Assembly (NCBI RefSeq): GCF_004211955.1
Contig: NZ_RHJI01000011.1
Span: forward strand, 124,001-188,000
DNA from: Escherichia sp. E1V33
GTDB lineage: Bacteria; Pseudomonadota; Gammaproteobacteria; Enterobacterales; Enterobacteriaceae
Length of the DNA: 64,000 nt
Reading direction: 5' to 3'
Shown piece by piece: positions 18,456-29,185 of this stretch; position 1 is the stretch's first letter, and every line of letters begins with the position of its first letter. The notes beneath the pieces are model-generated. The model was not told the DNA's origin and did no database searches. It was given only the letters and a program-made list of their open reading frames with translations. The position numbers were made by a program, and so were the translations under genes.

Positions 18456-19343
18456 ATGAAAGTTGGTTTTATTGGCCTGGGGATTATGGGTAAACCAATG
18501 AGTAAAAACCTTCTGAAAGCAGGTTACTCGCTGGTGGTTGCTGACCGTAACCCAGAAGCTATTGCTGACGTAATTGCAGCAGGTGCAGAAACAGCGTCTA
18601 CGGCTAGAGCGATCGCTGAACAGTGCGACGTCATCATTACCATGCTGCCAAACTCTCCTCATGTGAAAGAGGTGGCGCTGGGTGAAAATGGCATTATTGA
18701 AGGCGCGAAGCCAGGTACGGTATTGATCGATATGAGTTCTATCGCACCGCTGGCAAGCCGTGAAATCAGCGAAGCACTGAAAGCGAAAGGCATTGATATG
18801 CTGGATGCTCCGGTTAGCGGTGGTGAGCCGAAAGCGATTGATGGCACCCTGTCAGTGATGGTGGGTGGCGACAAGGCTATTTTCGACAAATACTATGACT
18901 TAATGAAAGCGATGGCGGGGTCTGTGGTACATACCGGGGAAATCGGCGCAGGCAACGTCACCAAACTGGCCAATCAGGTCATTGTTGCGCTGAATATTGC
19001 CGCGATGTCAGAAGCGTTGACGCTGGCAACTAAAGCGGGCGTTAACCCGGATCTGGTTTATCAGGCAATTCGCGGTGGACTAGCGGGCAGTACCGTACTG
19101 GATGCGAAAGCGCCAATGGTGATGGACCGTAACTTCAAGCCAGGTTTCCGTATTGATCTGCATATTAAGGATCTGGCGAATGCGCTGGATACCTCCCACG
19201 GCGTTGGCGCGCAACTGCCGCTGACGGCTGCGGTTATGGAGATGATGCAAGCGCTGCGTGCCGATGGTCTGGGAACAGCAGACCATAGCGCCCTTGCGTG
19301 CTACTACGAAAAACTGGCGAAAGTCGAAGTTACTCGCAAATGA
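18456..19343 (+). CDS. garR: GarR, tartronate semialdehyde reductase
   Basis: GarR reduces tartronate semialdehyde to D-glycerate with NADH. It is a 3-hydroxyisobutyrate dehydrogenase-family protein with a Rossmann motif GLGIMG at residues 7-12, the substrate-binding D-A-P-V-S-G-G, and the catalytic Lys in G-N-V-T-K-L-A-N-Q near 171. Three in-frame ATGs lie close together at 18441, 18450 and 18456. I use the last because it matches the start I recall for K-12; the AAGAGAG at 18434-18440 would favour 18450. The C-terminus ends E-V-T-R-K. Confidence 0.93.
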   Translation: MKVGFIGLGIMGKPMSKNLLKAGYSLVVADRNPEAIADVIAAGAETASTARAIAEQCDVIITMLPNSPHVKEVALGENGIIEGAKPGTVLIDMSSIAPLASREISEALKAKGIDMLDAPVSGGEPKAIDGTLSVMVGGDKAIFDKYYDLMKAMAGSVVHTGEIGAGNVTKLANQVIVALNIAAMSEALTLATKAGVNPDLVYQAIRGGLAGSTVLDAKAPMVMDRNFKPGFRIDLHIKDLANALDTSHGVGAQLPLTAAVMEMMQALRADGLGTADHSALACYYEKLAKVEVTRK

Positions 19344-19348
19344 CGTCG

Positions 19349-19375
19349 TGCCCGGATGGCTTATTGCTATCCGGG
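19349..19375 (+). terminator. Hairpin between garR and garK
   Basis: GCCCGGATGGC and its near-complement GCTATCCGGGC form a short REP-like hairpin shortly after the garR stop and about 60 bp before garK. No U-tract follows, so it more likely damps or stabilises the message than stops transcription fully. Confidence 0.45.
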
Positions 19376-19436
19376 CCTGGAATCCAGGCCGAATAAGAGA
19401 AACGCCCCCCGGCGTCATGTGGTAACAGGCAAAGGT

Positions 19437-20582
19437 ATGAAAATCGTAATCGCCCCAGACTCTTATAAAGAAAGTTTATCAGCCAGCGAGGTTGCGCAGG
19501 CGATAGAAAAAGGATTTCGGGAAATTTTTCCTGATGCACAGTACGTTTCTGTTCCTGTTGCCGACGGTGGCGAAGGAACGGTGGAAGCGATGATTGCAGC
19601 CACCCAGGGGGCTGAACGTCATGCCTGGGTTACAGGGCCGCTGGGCGAGAAAGTGAATGCCAGTTGGGGGATCTCCGGCGACGGCAAAACCGCGTTTATC
19701 GAAATGGCGGCGGCCAGTGGGTTGGCGCTGGTGCCACCGGAAAAGCGTGATCCGCTGGTAACCACTTCACGCGGCACAGGGGAGTTAATCCTGCAGGCGC
19801 TGGAGAGCGGCGCCACAAGCATCATTATCGGTATTGGCGGTAGCGCCACCAACGATGGCGGTGCAGGGATGATGCAGGCGCTGGGAGCGCAGTTAAGCGA
19901 TGCCAATGGCAATGAAATCGGTTTTGGTGGCGGCAGTCTTAATACTCTGAATACCATTGATATCACTGGCCTCGATCCACGTTTAAAGAATTGTACGATT
20001 CGCGTCGCCTGCGATGTCACCAATCCGCTGGTGGGCGACAGTGGTGCTTCGCGGATCTTTGGCCCGCAAAAAGGGGCGAATGAAGCCACGATTGTCGAGC
20101 TGGACAAGAATCTCTCTCACTATGCTGATGTCATCAAAAAATCGCTGCATGTTGATGTGAAAGACGTTCCCGGTGCAGGTGCGGCGGGCGGAATGGGTGC
20201 GGCGTTGATGGCTTTTCTTGGCGCGGAGCTAAAGAGCGGCATTGAGATTGTGACTACGGCGCTCAATCTGGAAGAACATATTCATGATTGCACGCTGGTT
20301 ATCACCGGAGAAGGGCGCATTGATAGCCAGAGCATCCATGGCAAAGTACCGATTGGGGTGGCTAATGTGGCGAAGAAATACAATAAACCGGTAATTGGAA
20401 TTGCGGGTAGCCTTACGAAGGATGTCGGCGTTGTGCACCAGCATGGTATCGATGCCGTATTCAGCGTGTTAAACAGTATTGTTACGCTGGATGAAGCTTT
20501 CAGCGGGGCTTATGACAATATTTACCGAGCTTCGCGCAATATTGCTGCAACACTGGCGATTGGAATGCGCAACGCGGGGTGA
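19437..20582 (+). CDS. garK: GarK, glycerate 2-kinase
   Basis: GarK phosphorylates D-glycerate to 2-phosphoglycerate with ATP, feeding galactarate carbon into lower glycolysis. The 381-residue protein begins MKIVIAPDSYKES, the conserved start of the glycerate kinase I family. It has G-I-G-G-S-A-T-N-D-G-G-A-G near residues 125-137 and V-I-T-G-E-G-R-I-D near 285. The start at 19437 has AAAGGT just before it; upstream extension would run through the garR hairpin. Its stop codon overlaps the -35 element of the rnpB promoter. Confidence 0.96.
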   Translation: MKIVIAPDSYKESLSASEVAQAIEKGFREIFPDAQYVSVPVADGGEGTVEAMIAATQGAERHAWVTGPLGEKVNASWGISGDGKTAFIEMAAASGLALVPPEKRDPLVTTSRGTGELILQALESGATSIIIGIGGSATNDGGAGMMQALGAQLSDANGNEIGFGGGSLNTLNTIDITGLDPRLKNCTIRVACDVTNPLVGDSGASRIFGPQKGANEATIVELDKNLSHYADVIKKSLHVDVKDVPGAGAAGGMGAALMAFLGAELKSGIEIVTTALNLEEHIHDCTLVITGEGRIDSQSIHGKVPIGVANVAKKYNKPVIGIAGSLTKDVGVVHQHGIDAVFSVLNSIVTLDEAFSGAYDNIYRASRNIAATLAIGMRNAG

Positions 20583-20607
20583 CAAGGGCGTGTAAACCCT
20601 CTATACT
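20580..20607 (+). promoter_or_regulatory. rnpB promoter
   Basis: TGACAA at 20580-20585 and TATACT at 20602-20607, spaced 16 bp apart and followed by G+C-rich sequence, end 7 bp before the mature RNA 5' end. The -35 box includes the garK stop codon TGA. Confidence 0.8.
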
Positions 20608-20614
20608 GCGCGCC

Positions 20615-20991
<377 letters not shown>

Positions 20992-21000
20992 ATTTTTAAC

Positions 21001-21035
21001 GAAAACCCGTCAGTGCAAACTGGCGGGTTTTTGCT
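21001..21035 (+). terminator. rnpB terminator
   Basis: A stem built from ACCCGTCAGT and ACTGGCGGGT, with a GCAA-type loop and a following T-run, lies 10 bp past the mature rnpB 3' end. This is a canonical intrinsic terminator. Confidence 0.85.
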
Positions 21036-21049
21036 TTTGCGCAGCGGTA

Positions 21050-21116
21050 AGATGAATGACTGTCCACGACGCTATACCCAAAAGAAAGCGGCTTATCGGT
21101 CAGTTTTCTTTTTTTC
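21050..21116 (+). repeat. Partial duplicate of the rnpB 3' end
   Basis: 21050-21070 repeats 20942-20962 exactly, and 21090-21106 repeats 20970-20986, so the last ~45 nt of rnpB occur again, with a 12-nt longer middle. A T-rich tract follows. In K-12 the rnpB 3' region is repeated about three times as ~113-bp units carrying extra terminators; here I see one degenerate extra copy. Confidence 0.8.
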
Positions 21117-21222
21117 TGTATAAATACTCTTTTTTAACCACCCTTGTTGTCTCACCGGATTACTTACCATCAAATATGAATTATTAGTTTTGTGATCATC
21201 AACACAAAATGCTATCCGCGCA

Positions 21223-21459
21223 TTATGAGGCCAGCAGAAACCATGGGAAACGATTGCATTCACAAAATGACGTCCTGCTATGATGGTAATAATTGACGTT
21301 AATCAATTGTTCGAGATGATCAATATCTGTATTCGACTTTTTAAAATATTGATAAAATAAATGTTTTGCGACCAACAAATTCCGCGAAAAAATGTGACGC
21401 GGCGCATTATTTACCTGTAAATATGATTTGTTTATAATAAAATTTGATAACTTGCTCAT
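21223..21459 (-). CDS. tdcR: TdcR, probable activator of the tdc operon
   Basis: This 78-residue basic protein is encoded divergently from tdcA, in the place where tdcR lies in K-12. TdcR is required with TdcA, CRP and IHF for full tdcABCDEFG expression. The sequence is rich in Asn, Tyr, His and Phe and low in G+C (roughly 35 percent), like the surrounding intergenic DNA. I do not recall the K-12 sequence well enough to confirm identity residue by residue, and no DNA-binding motif is obvious. Between rnpB and here I see neither yhaB nor yhaC, which K-12 has. Confidence 0.62.
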   Translation of the reverse strand: MSKLSNFIINKSYLQVNNAPRHIFSRNLLVAKHLFYQYFKKSNTDIDHLEQLINVNYYHHSRTSFCECNRFPWFLLAS

Positions 21460-21694
21460 TAAATTTAACTTAAAATTCGCCTGAGAAATACACGATATTT
21501 GCTTGAAATATCGTCGCAGTACATTTTTTAATAAGCCATATAAAGCGTATTGTTATCGCCATAAAATATGGTTATCCCCCCCTTTGTTTTTTGATAAAAG
21601 TCAGGCTTTATGCTGATTTTATTATGTTAACTCATTGATATTTAATAATTATATTGATCTAAGTAGATGCCTGGAAAGCAATTGGAAGTTAATT

Positions 21695-21710
21695 TGTGAG
21701 TGGTCGCACA
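21695..21710 (+). promoter_or_regulatory. CRP site and tdcA promoter
   Basis: TGTGA-gtggtc-GCACA is a near-perfect CRP site. A -10-like TACACT is at 21733-21738, which puts the CRP centre at about -42, the class II position reported for tdc. The surrounding 21460-21773 gap is strongly AT-rich, which suits the IHF requirement; I see no gene in it. Confidence 0.75.
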
Positions 21711-21773
21711 TATCGCATTCATTCCATTTTGATACACTTCATGTCGTCAATGAGGTAATTAATGCAGGTCGAT

Positions 21774-22712
21774 ATGAGTACTATTCTTCTTCCTAAAACG
21801 CAGCACCTGGTAGTCTTTCAGGAAGTCATCAGAAGTGGCTCTATTGGATCGGCTGCAAAAGAATTAGGTTTAACTCAACCTGCTGTAAGTAAAATCATTA
21901 ACGATATTGAAGATTATTTTGGCGTGGAATTAGTGGTGCGGAAAAATACCGGTGTAACGCTGACACCAGCCGGCCAATTGTTACTCTCACGTTCCGAATC
22001 CATTACCCGCGAAATGAAAAATATGGTTAATGAGATAAGCGGTATGTCCTCTGAAGCCGTTGTGGAAGTCTCATTTGGTTTTCCTTCGCTAATTGGTTTT
22101 ACCTTTATGTCCGGGATGATCAACAAATTCAAAGAGGTGTTCCCGAGAGCGCAGGTCTCAATGTATGAAGCACAGTTGTCCTCGTTCTTACCTGCTATCC
22201 GCGACGGACGCCTGGATTTTGCGATTGGTACGTTAAGTGCAGAAATGAAGCTTCAGGATTTGCATGTTGAGCCGCTGTTCGAGTCCGAGTTTGTGCTGGT
22301 AGCCAGCAAGTCCCGAACATGCACCGGCACTACCACGCTGGAGTCGTTGAAAAACGAACAGTGGGTGTTGCCGCAAACTAATATGGGATACTACAGCGAA
22401 CTTCTCACCACGTTACAAAGAAATGGCATCAGTATTGAAAACATCGTTAAAACCGACTCAGTCGTGACGATTTATAATCTTGTTCTCAATGCTGATTTCT
22501 TAACCGTGATTCCTTGTGATATGACTTCACCTTTTGGTTCTAATCAATTTATTACTATTCCGGTTGAAGAAACATTGCCCGTGGCGCGATATGCTGCGGT
22601 ATGGTCAAAAAATTATCGTATTAAAAAAGCAGCATCGGTTTTGGTGGAATTAGCCAAAGAGTATTCATCTTATAATGGGTGTAGACGAAGGCAATTAATA
22701 GAAGTTGGTTAG
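21774..22712 (+). CDS. tdcA: TdcA, LysR-type activator of the tdc operon
   Basis: This 312-residue LysR-family regulator has its N-terminal winged helix-turn-helix at about residues 17-45 (G-S-I-G-S-A-A-K-E-L-G-L-T-Q-P-A-V-S) and a C-terminal effector-binding domain. It activates its own operon, and neighbouring metabolites such as threonine or 2-ketobutyrate are plausible effectors. I chose the ATG at 21774 (MSTILLPK) for length agreement with K-12; another ATG lies four codons upstream at 21762. It is followed after 96 bp by tdcB. Confidence 0.95.
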   Translation: MSTILLPKTQHLVVFQEVIRSGSIGSAAKELGLTQPAVSKIINDIEDYFGVELVVRKNTGVTLTPAGQLLLSRSESITREMKNMVNEISGMSSEAVVEVSFGFPSLIGFTFMSGMINKFKEVFPRAQVSMYEAQLSSFLPAIRDGRLDFAIGTLSAEMKLQDLHVEPLFESEFVLVASKSRTCTGTTTLESLKNEQWVLPQTNMGYYSELLTTLQRNGISIENIVKTDSVVTIYNLVLNADFLTVIPCDMTSPFGSNQFITIPVEETLPVARYAAVWSKNYRIKKAASVLVELAKEYSSYNGCRRRQLIEVG

Positions 22713-22808
22713 TTATTTGTTTTTTCTCAAACATAAATAATCCACCTGTCTTTTTGCGGGTGTCGGTTACGGTTACCTACATATTTAATTCAGGTTAAGA
22801 GGTTTATA

Positions 22809-23798
22809 ATGCATATTACATACGATCTCCCGGTTGCTATTGATGACATTATCGAAGCAAAACAACGACTGGCTGGGCGAATTTATAAAACAGGCATGCC
22901 TCGATCCAATTATTTTAGTGAACGTTGCAAAGGTGAAATATTCCTTAAGTTTGAAAACATGCAACGTACTGGTTCATTTAAAATTCGTGGCGCATTTAAT
23001 AAATTAAGTTCTTTAACCGATGCGGAAAAACGCAAAGGTGTGGTGGCCTGTTCTGCGGGTAACCATGCGCAAGGGGTTTCGCTCTCCTGCGCAATGCTGG
23101 GCATCGACGGGAAAGTGGTAATGCCAAAAGGCGCACCAAAATCCAAGGTCGCGGCGACATGTGACTACTCTGCTGAAGTTGTTCTACACGGCGATAACTT
23201 TAACGACACCATCGCCAAAGTTAGCGAAATTGTCGAAATGGAAGGCCGTATTTTTATCCCACCTTATGATGATCCGAAAGTGATTGCCGGTCAGGGAACG
23301 ATTGGCCTGGAAATTATGGAAGATCTCTATGATGTCGATAATGTGATTGTGCCAATTGGTGGTGGCGGTTTAATTGCTGGTATTGCGGTAGCGATTAAAT
23401 CTATTAACCCGACAATTCGTGTTATTGGTGTGCAATCAGAAAACGTTCACGGCATGGCGGCTTCTTTCCACTCGGGAGAAATAACCACGCACCGAACTAC
23501 CGGCACCCTGGCGGATGGTTGTGATGTCGCCCGCCCGGGTAATTTAACTTACCAAATCGTTCGTGAATTAGTCGATGACATCGTGCTGGTTAGCGAAGAC
23601 GAAATCAGAAATAGCATGATTGCCTTAATTCAGCGTAATAAAGTCGTCACCGAAGGCGCAGGCGCTCTGGCATGTGCTGCTTTGTTAAGCGGTAAATTAG
23701 ACCAATATATTCAAAACAGAAAAACCGTCAGCATTATTTCCGGCGGCAATATCGATCTTTCTCGCGTCTCTCAAATTACCGGTTTCGTTGACGCTTAA
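22809..23798 (+). CDS. tdcB: TdcB, catabolic threonine dehydratase
   Basis: This PLP enzyme of 329 residues deaminates L-threonine to 2-ketobutyrate (and serine to pyruvate) during anaerobic growth. The PLP-binding Lys58 lies in G-S-F-K-I-R-G-A, and the phosphate-binding glycine loop is G-G-G-G-L near 185-189. It lacks the C-terminal regulatory domain of the biosynthetic IlvA, which fits allosteric control by AMP rather than isoleucine (known for the family). A ribosome-binding AAGAGG precedes the start. Confidence 0.97.
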   Translation: MHITYDLPVAIDDIIEAKQRLAGRIYKTGMPRSNYFSERCKGEIFLKFENMQRTGSFKIRGAFNKLSSLTDAEKRKGVVACSAGNHAQGVSLSCAMLGIDGKVVMPKGAPKSKVAATCDYSAEVVLHGDNFNDTIAKVSEIVEMEGRIFIPPYDDPKVIAGQGTIGLEIMEDLYDVDNVIVPIGGGGLIAGIAVAIKSINPTIRVIGVQSENVHGMAASFHSGEITTHRTTGTLADGCDVARPGNLTYQIVRELVDDIVLVSEDEIRNSMIALIQRNKVVTEGAGALACAALLSGKLDQYIQNRKTVSIISGGNIDLSRVSQITGFVDA

Positions 23799-23816
23799 TT
23801 ATCTCGTTGAGGATAG

Positions 23817-25151
<1,335 letters not shown>

Positions 25152-25176
25152 TCCGTAACTCAGGATGAGAAAAGAG

Positions 25177-26385
25177 ATGAATGAATTTCCGGTTGTTTTG
25201 GTTATTAACTGTGGTTCGTCTTCAATTAAGTTTTCCGTGTTGGATGCCTCGAACTGTGAAGTATTAATGTCAGGTATTGCCGACGGTATTAATTCGGAAA
25301 ATGCATTCTTATCCGTAAATGGAGGAGAGCCAGCACCGCTGGCTCACCACAGCTACGAAGGTGCATTGAAGGCAATTGCGTTTGAACTGGAAAAACGGAA
25401 TTTAAATGACAGTGTGGCCTTAATTGGCCACCGCATCGCCCACGGCGGCAGTATTTTTACCGAGTCCGCTATTATTACCGATGAAGTCATTGATAATATC
25501 CGTCGCGTTTCTCCACTGGCGCCGCTGCATAACTACGCCAATTTAAGTGGTATTGAATCGGCCCAGCAATTATTTCCTGGTGTAACTCAGGTAGCGGTAT
25601 TTGATACCAGTTTCCACCAGACAATGGCCCCGGAAGCGTTTTTATACGGCCTGCCGTGGAAATATTACGAAGAGCTGGGCGTGCGCCGCTATGGCTTCCA
25701 CGGCACGTCTCACCGCTATGTTTCCCAGCGCGCGCATTCTCTGCTGGAACTGGCGGAAGATGATTCCGGCCTGGTGGTAGCGCATCTAGGCAATGGCGCG
25801 TCTATTTGCGCGGTTCGTAACGGGCAGAGTGTTGACACCTCAATGGGGATGACGCCGCTGGAAGGGCTGATGATGGGGACGCGCAGTGGTGATGTCGACT
25901 TCGGCGCGATGTCCTGGGTGGCCAGTCAAACCAACCAGAGTCTTGGCGATCTGGAACGCGTGGTGAATAAAGAATCGGGACTATTGGGGATTTCCGGTCT
26001 TTCTTCCGACCTGCGTGTACTGGAAAAAGCCTGGCATGAAGGTCATGAACGTGCACAACTGGCAATTAAAACATTTGTTCACCGTATTGCCCGTCATATT
26101 GCCGGACATGCTGCCTCATTACATCGCCTGGATGGAATTATATTCACCGGTGGAATAGGTGAGAATTCAAGTTTAATTCGTCGTCTGGTTATGGAGCATT
26201 TGACTGTATTAGGCGTAGATATTGATACAGAAATGAATAATCGCTCTAACTCCTACGGTGAGCGAATTATTTCCAGTGAAAATGCGCGCGTCATTTGCGC
26301 CGTTATTCCGACCAACGAAGAAAAAATGATTGCGCTAGATGCAATTTATTTAGGCAAAGTTAAAGCACCCGCAGAATTTGCATAA
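25177..26385 (+). CDS. tdcD: TdcD, propionate kinase
   Basis: TdcD converts propionyl phosphate and ADP to propionate and ATP, giving the energy yield of threonine fermentation; it also accepts acetyl phosphate. The 402-residue acetokinase-family protein has the first signature [11 protein letters not shown] near residues 8-18. Others are [10 protein letters not shown] near 170-180 and F-T-G-G-I-G-E-N near 320. The start at 25177 (MNEFPVVL) is preceded by AAAAGAG; a start four codons earlier is possible. It follows tdcC by 25 bp. Confidence 0.96.
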   Translation: MNEFPVVLVINCGSSSIKFSVLDASNCEVLMSGIADGINSENAFLSVNGGEPAPLAHHSYEGALKAIAFELEKRNLNDSVALIGHRIAHGGSIFTESAIITDEVIDNIRRVSPLAPLHNYANLSGIESAQQLFPGVTQVAVFDTSFHQTMAPEAFLYGLPWKYYEELGVRRYGFHGTSHRYVSQRAHSLLELAEDDSGLVVAHLGNGASICAVRNGQSVDTSMGMTPLEGLMMGTRSGDVDFGAMSWVASQTNQSLGDLERVVNKESGLLGISGLSSDLRVLEKAWHEGHERAQLAIKTFVHRIARHIAGHAASLHRLDGIIFTGGIGENSSLIRRLVMEHLTVLGVDIDTEMNNRSNSYGERIISSENARVICAVIPTNEEKMIALDAIYLGKVKAPAEFA

Positions 26386-26418
26386 TTTAGTTGAAGTATT
26401 GTAGAGAGATTATTTTTC

Positions 26419-28713
26419 ATGAAGGTAGATATTGATACCAGCGATAAGCTGTACGCCGACGCATGGCTTGGCTTTAAAGGTACGGACTGGAAAAACGAAA
26501 TTAATGTCCGCGATTTTATTCAACATAACTATACACCGTATGAAGGGGATGAATCTTTCCTCGCCGAAGCGACGCCAGCCACCACGGAATTGTGGGAAAA
26601 GGTGATGGAAGGTATTCGTATCGAAAATGCAACCCACGCGCCGGTTGATTTCGATACCAATATTGCCACTACCATTACTGCCCATGATGCAGGTTATATC
26701 AACCAGCCGCTGGAAAAAATCGTTGGCCTGCAAACAGATGCGCCACTGAAACGTGCGCTGCATCCGTTCGGCGGCATCAACATGATCAAAAGTTCATTCC
26801 ACGCCTATGGCCGTGAAATGGACAGCGAATTTGAATACGTGTTTACCGATCTGCGTAAAACCCATAACCAGGGCGTATTTGATGTTTACTCACCGGATAT
26901 GCTGCGCTGCCGTAAATCTGGCGTATTGACTGGTCTGCCGGACGGTTATGGTCGTGGACGTATTATCGGTGACTATCGTCGCGTGGCGTTGTACGGCATC
27001 AGTTATCTGGTCCGTGAACGCGAACTGCAATTTGCCGATCTCCAGTCTCGTCTGGAAAAAGGGCAAGATCTGGAAGCCACTATACGTCTACGTGAAGAGC
27101 TGGCAGAACATCGTCATGCGCTGCTGCAGATTCAGGAAATGGCGGCAAAATACGGTTTCGACATCTCTCGTCCGGCACAGAATGCACAGGAAGCGGTGCA
27201 GTGGCTCTACTTCGCTTACCTGGCGGCAGTGAAATCGCAAAACGGCGGCGCGATGTCGCTGGGCCGTACGGCATCGTTCCTCGATATCTACATTGAACGT
27301 GACTTCAAAGCTGGTGTGCTCAACGAGCAGCAGGCGCAGGAATTGATCGACCACTTCATCATGAAGATTCGTATGGTGCGCTTCCTGCGTACGCCGGAAT
27401 TTGATTCGCTGTTCTCCGGCGACCCGATCTGGGCAACGGAAGTCATCGGCGGGATGGGGCTGGACGGTCGTACACTGGTGACCAAAAACTCCTTCCGTTA
27501 TCTGCATACACTGCACACCATGGGGCCAGCACCGGAACCTAACCTGACCATTCTGTGGTCAGAAGAATTGCCGATTGCCTTCAAAAAATATGCGGCACAA
27601 GTCTCCATCGTCACTTCTTCTTTGCAGTATGAAAACGATGATCTGATGCGTACTGACTTCAACAGCGACGATTACGCGATTGCCTGCTGTGTCAGCCCAA
27701 TGGTGATTGGTAAGCAGATGCAGTTCTTCGGCGCACGCGCTAACCTGGCGAAAACGCTGCTGTACGCAATCAACGGCGGGGTGGATGAGAAGCTGAAGAT
27801 TCAGGTCGGCCCTAAAACAGCACCACTGATGGACGACGTTCTGGACCACGACAAGGTCATGAACAGCCTCGACCATTTCATGGACTGGCTGGCAGTGCAG
27901 TACATCAGCGCGCTGAACATCATCCACTACATGCATGACAAGTACAGCTACGAAGCTTCACTGATGGCGCTGCACGATCGTGATGTTTATCGCACCATGG
28001 CATGCGGTATTGCGGGCCTGTCGGTGGCGACGGATTCACTTTCCGCAATTAAATATGCCCGCGTGAAACCGATTCGTGACGAAAACGGCCTGGCGGTCGA
28101 CTTTGAAATCGACGGCGAATATCCGCAGTACGGCAACAACGACGAGCGCGTAGACAGCATTGCTTGCGACCTGGTTGAACGCTTTATGAAGAAAATTAAA
28201 GCCCTGCCAACCTATCGTAACGCCGTACCAACTCAGTCGATTCTGACTATCACTTCTAACGTGGTGTACGGCCAGAAAACCGGTAATACGCCGGACGGTC
28301 GTCGCGCCGGAACACCGTTCGCGCCGGGCGCTAACCCGATGCATGGTCGTGACCGCAAAGGTGCCGTGGCCTCATTGACGTCGGTGGCGAAACTGCCGTT
28401 CACCTACGCTAAAGACGGGATCTCGTACACCTTCTCGATTGTGCCTGCGGCGCTGGGCAAAGAAGATCCAGTACGTAAAACCAACCTTGTCGGCCTGCTG
28501 GATGGGTATTTCCACCACGAAGCGGATGTCGAAGGCGGTCAACACCTCAACGTCAACGTAATGAATCGGGAAATGCTGCTGGATGCCATCGAGCACCCGG
28601 AAAAATATCCTAACCTGACAATCCGTGTCTCTGGCTACGCCGTGCGCTTCAACGCACTGACCCGTGAACAGCAGCAGGATGTGATTTCACGTACCTTTAC
28701 CCAGGCGCTTTGA
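26419..28713 (+). CDS. tdcE: TdcE, 2-ketobutyrate formate-lyase / pyruvate formate-lyase 4
   Basis: This 764-residue glycyl-radical enzyme splits 2-ketobutyrate into propionyl-CoA and formate (or pyruvate into acetyl-CoA and formate) without oxygen. The two catalytic cysteines are Cys423 and Cys424 in Y-A-I-A-C-C-V-S-P. The radical-bearing Gly739 lies in R-V-S-G-Y-A-V-R-F. It must be activated by a radical-SAM activase such as PflA, not encoded here. Overall it resembles PflB in length and sequence. The spacing to tdcD and tdcF shows co-transcription. Confidence 0.97.
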   Translation: MKVDIDTSDKLYADAWLGFKGTDWKNEINVRDFIQHNYTPYEGDESFLAEATPATTELWEKVMEGIRIENATHAPVDFDTNIATTITAHDAGYINQPLEKIVGLQTDAPLKRALHPFGGINMIKSSFHAYGREMDSEFEYVFTDLRKTHNQGVFDVYSPDMLRCRKSGVLTGLPDGYGRGRIIGDYRRVALYGISYLVRERELQFADLQSRLEKGQDLEATIRLREELAEHRHALLQIQEMAAKYGFDISRPAQNAQEAVQWLYFAYLAAVKSQNGGAMSLGRTASFLDIYIERDFKAGVLNEQQAQELIDHFIMKIRMVRFLRTPEFDSLFSGDPIWATEVIGGMGLDGRTLVTKNSFRYLHTLHTMGPAPEPNLTILWSEELPIAFKKYAAQVSIVTSSLQYENDDLMRTDFNSDDYAIACCVSPMVIGKQMQFFGARANLAKTLLYAINGGVDEKLKIQVGPKTAPLMDDVLDHDKVMNSLDHFMDWLAVQYISALNIIHYMHDKYSYEASLMALHDRDVYRTMACGIAGLSVATDSLSAIKYARVKPIRDENGLAVDFEIDGEYPQYGNNDERVDSIACDLVERFMKKIKALPTYRNAVPTQSILTITSNVVYGQKTGNTPDGRRAGTPFAPGANPMHGRDRKGAVASLTSVAKLPFTYAKDGISYTFSIVPAALGKEDPVRKTNLVGLLDGYFHHEADVEGGQHLNVNVMNREMLLDAIEHPEKYPNLTIRVSGYAVRFNALTREQQQDVISRTFTQAL

Positions 28714-28726
28714 TGCCGGAGGATGT

Positions 28727-29116
28727 ATGAAAAAGATTATCGAAACGCAACGTGCGCCAGGCGCAATCGGCCCGTATGTTCAGGGAGTTGATTTAGGCAG
28801 CATGGTCTTCACCTCCGGACAAATTCCGGTTTGCCCGCAGACCGGGGAGATCCCTGCGGACGTGAAAGATCAGGCGCGTTTAAGTCTGGAAAACGTCAAA
28901 GCGATCGTGGTTGCTGCCGGGCTGACCGTTGGCGATATCGTGAAGATGACGGTGTTCATTACCGACCTTAATGACTTTGGCACCATCAATGAAGTCTACA
29001 AGCAATTTTTTGACGAGCATCAGGCGACCTACCCGACACGCAGCTGCGTGCAGGTAGCGCGTTTGCCGAAAGATGTGAAGCTGGAAATCGAAGCTATTGC
29101 GGTACGTAACGCATAA
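28727..29116 (+). CDS. tdcF: TdcF, RidA-family enamine/imine deaminase
   Basis: This 129-residue RidA (YjgF/YER057c/UK114) family protein probably hydrolyses the reactive enamine or imine released by the PLP enzyme TdcB, so that 2-ketobutyrate forms safely. Family marks include G-P-Y-V-Q-G at about residues 17-22, F-T-S-G-Q-I-P, and the C-terminal T-R-S-C-V-Q-V-A-R-L-P with the ligand-binding Arg. It starts 13 bp after tdcE. It is a trimer in solved family structures. Confidence 0.96.
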   Translation: MKKIIETQRAPGAIGPYVQGVDLGSMVFTSGQIPVCPQTGEIPADVKDQARLSLENVKAIVVAAGLTVGDIVKMTVFITDLNDFGTINEVYKQFFDEHQATYPTRSCVQVARLPKDVKLEIEAIAVRNA

Positions 29117-29185
29117 AGCTCCTGAGTGGGGCGATCGCAAGGTCGCTCCGCTCCTCTTCACGAACGGCAATCCGAGGGTGTGGAT

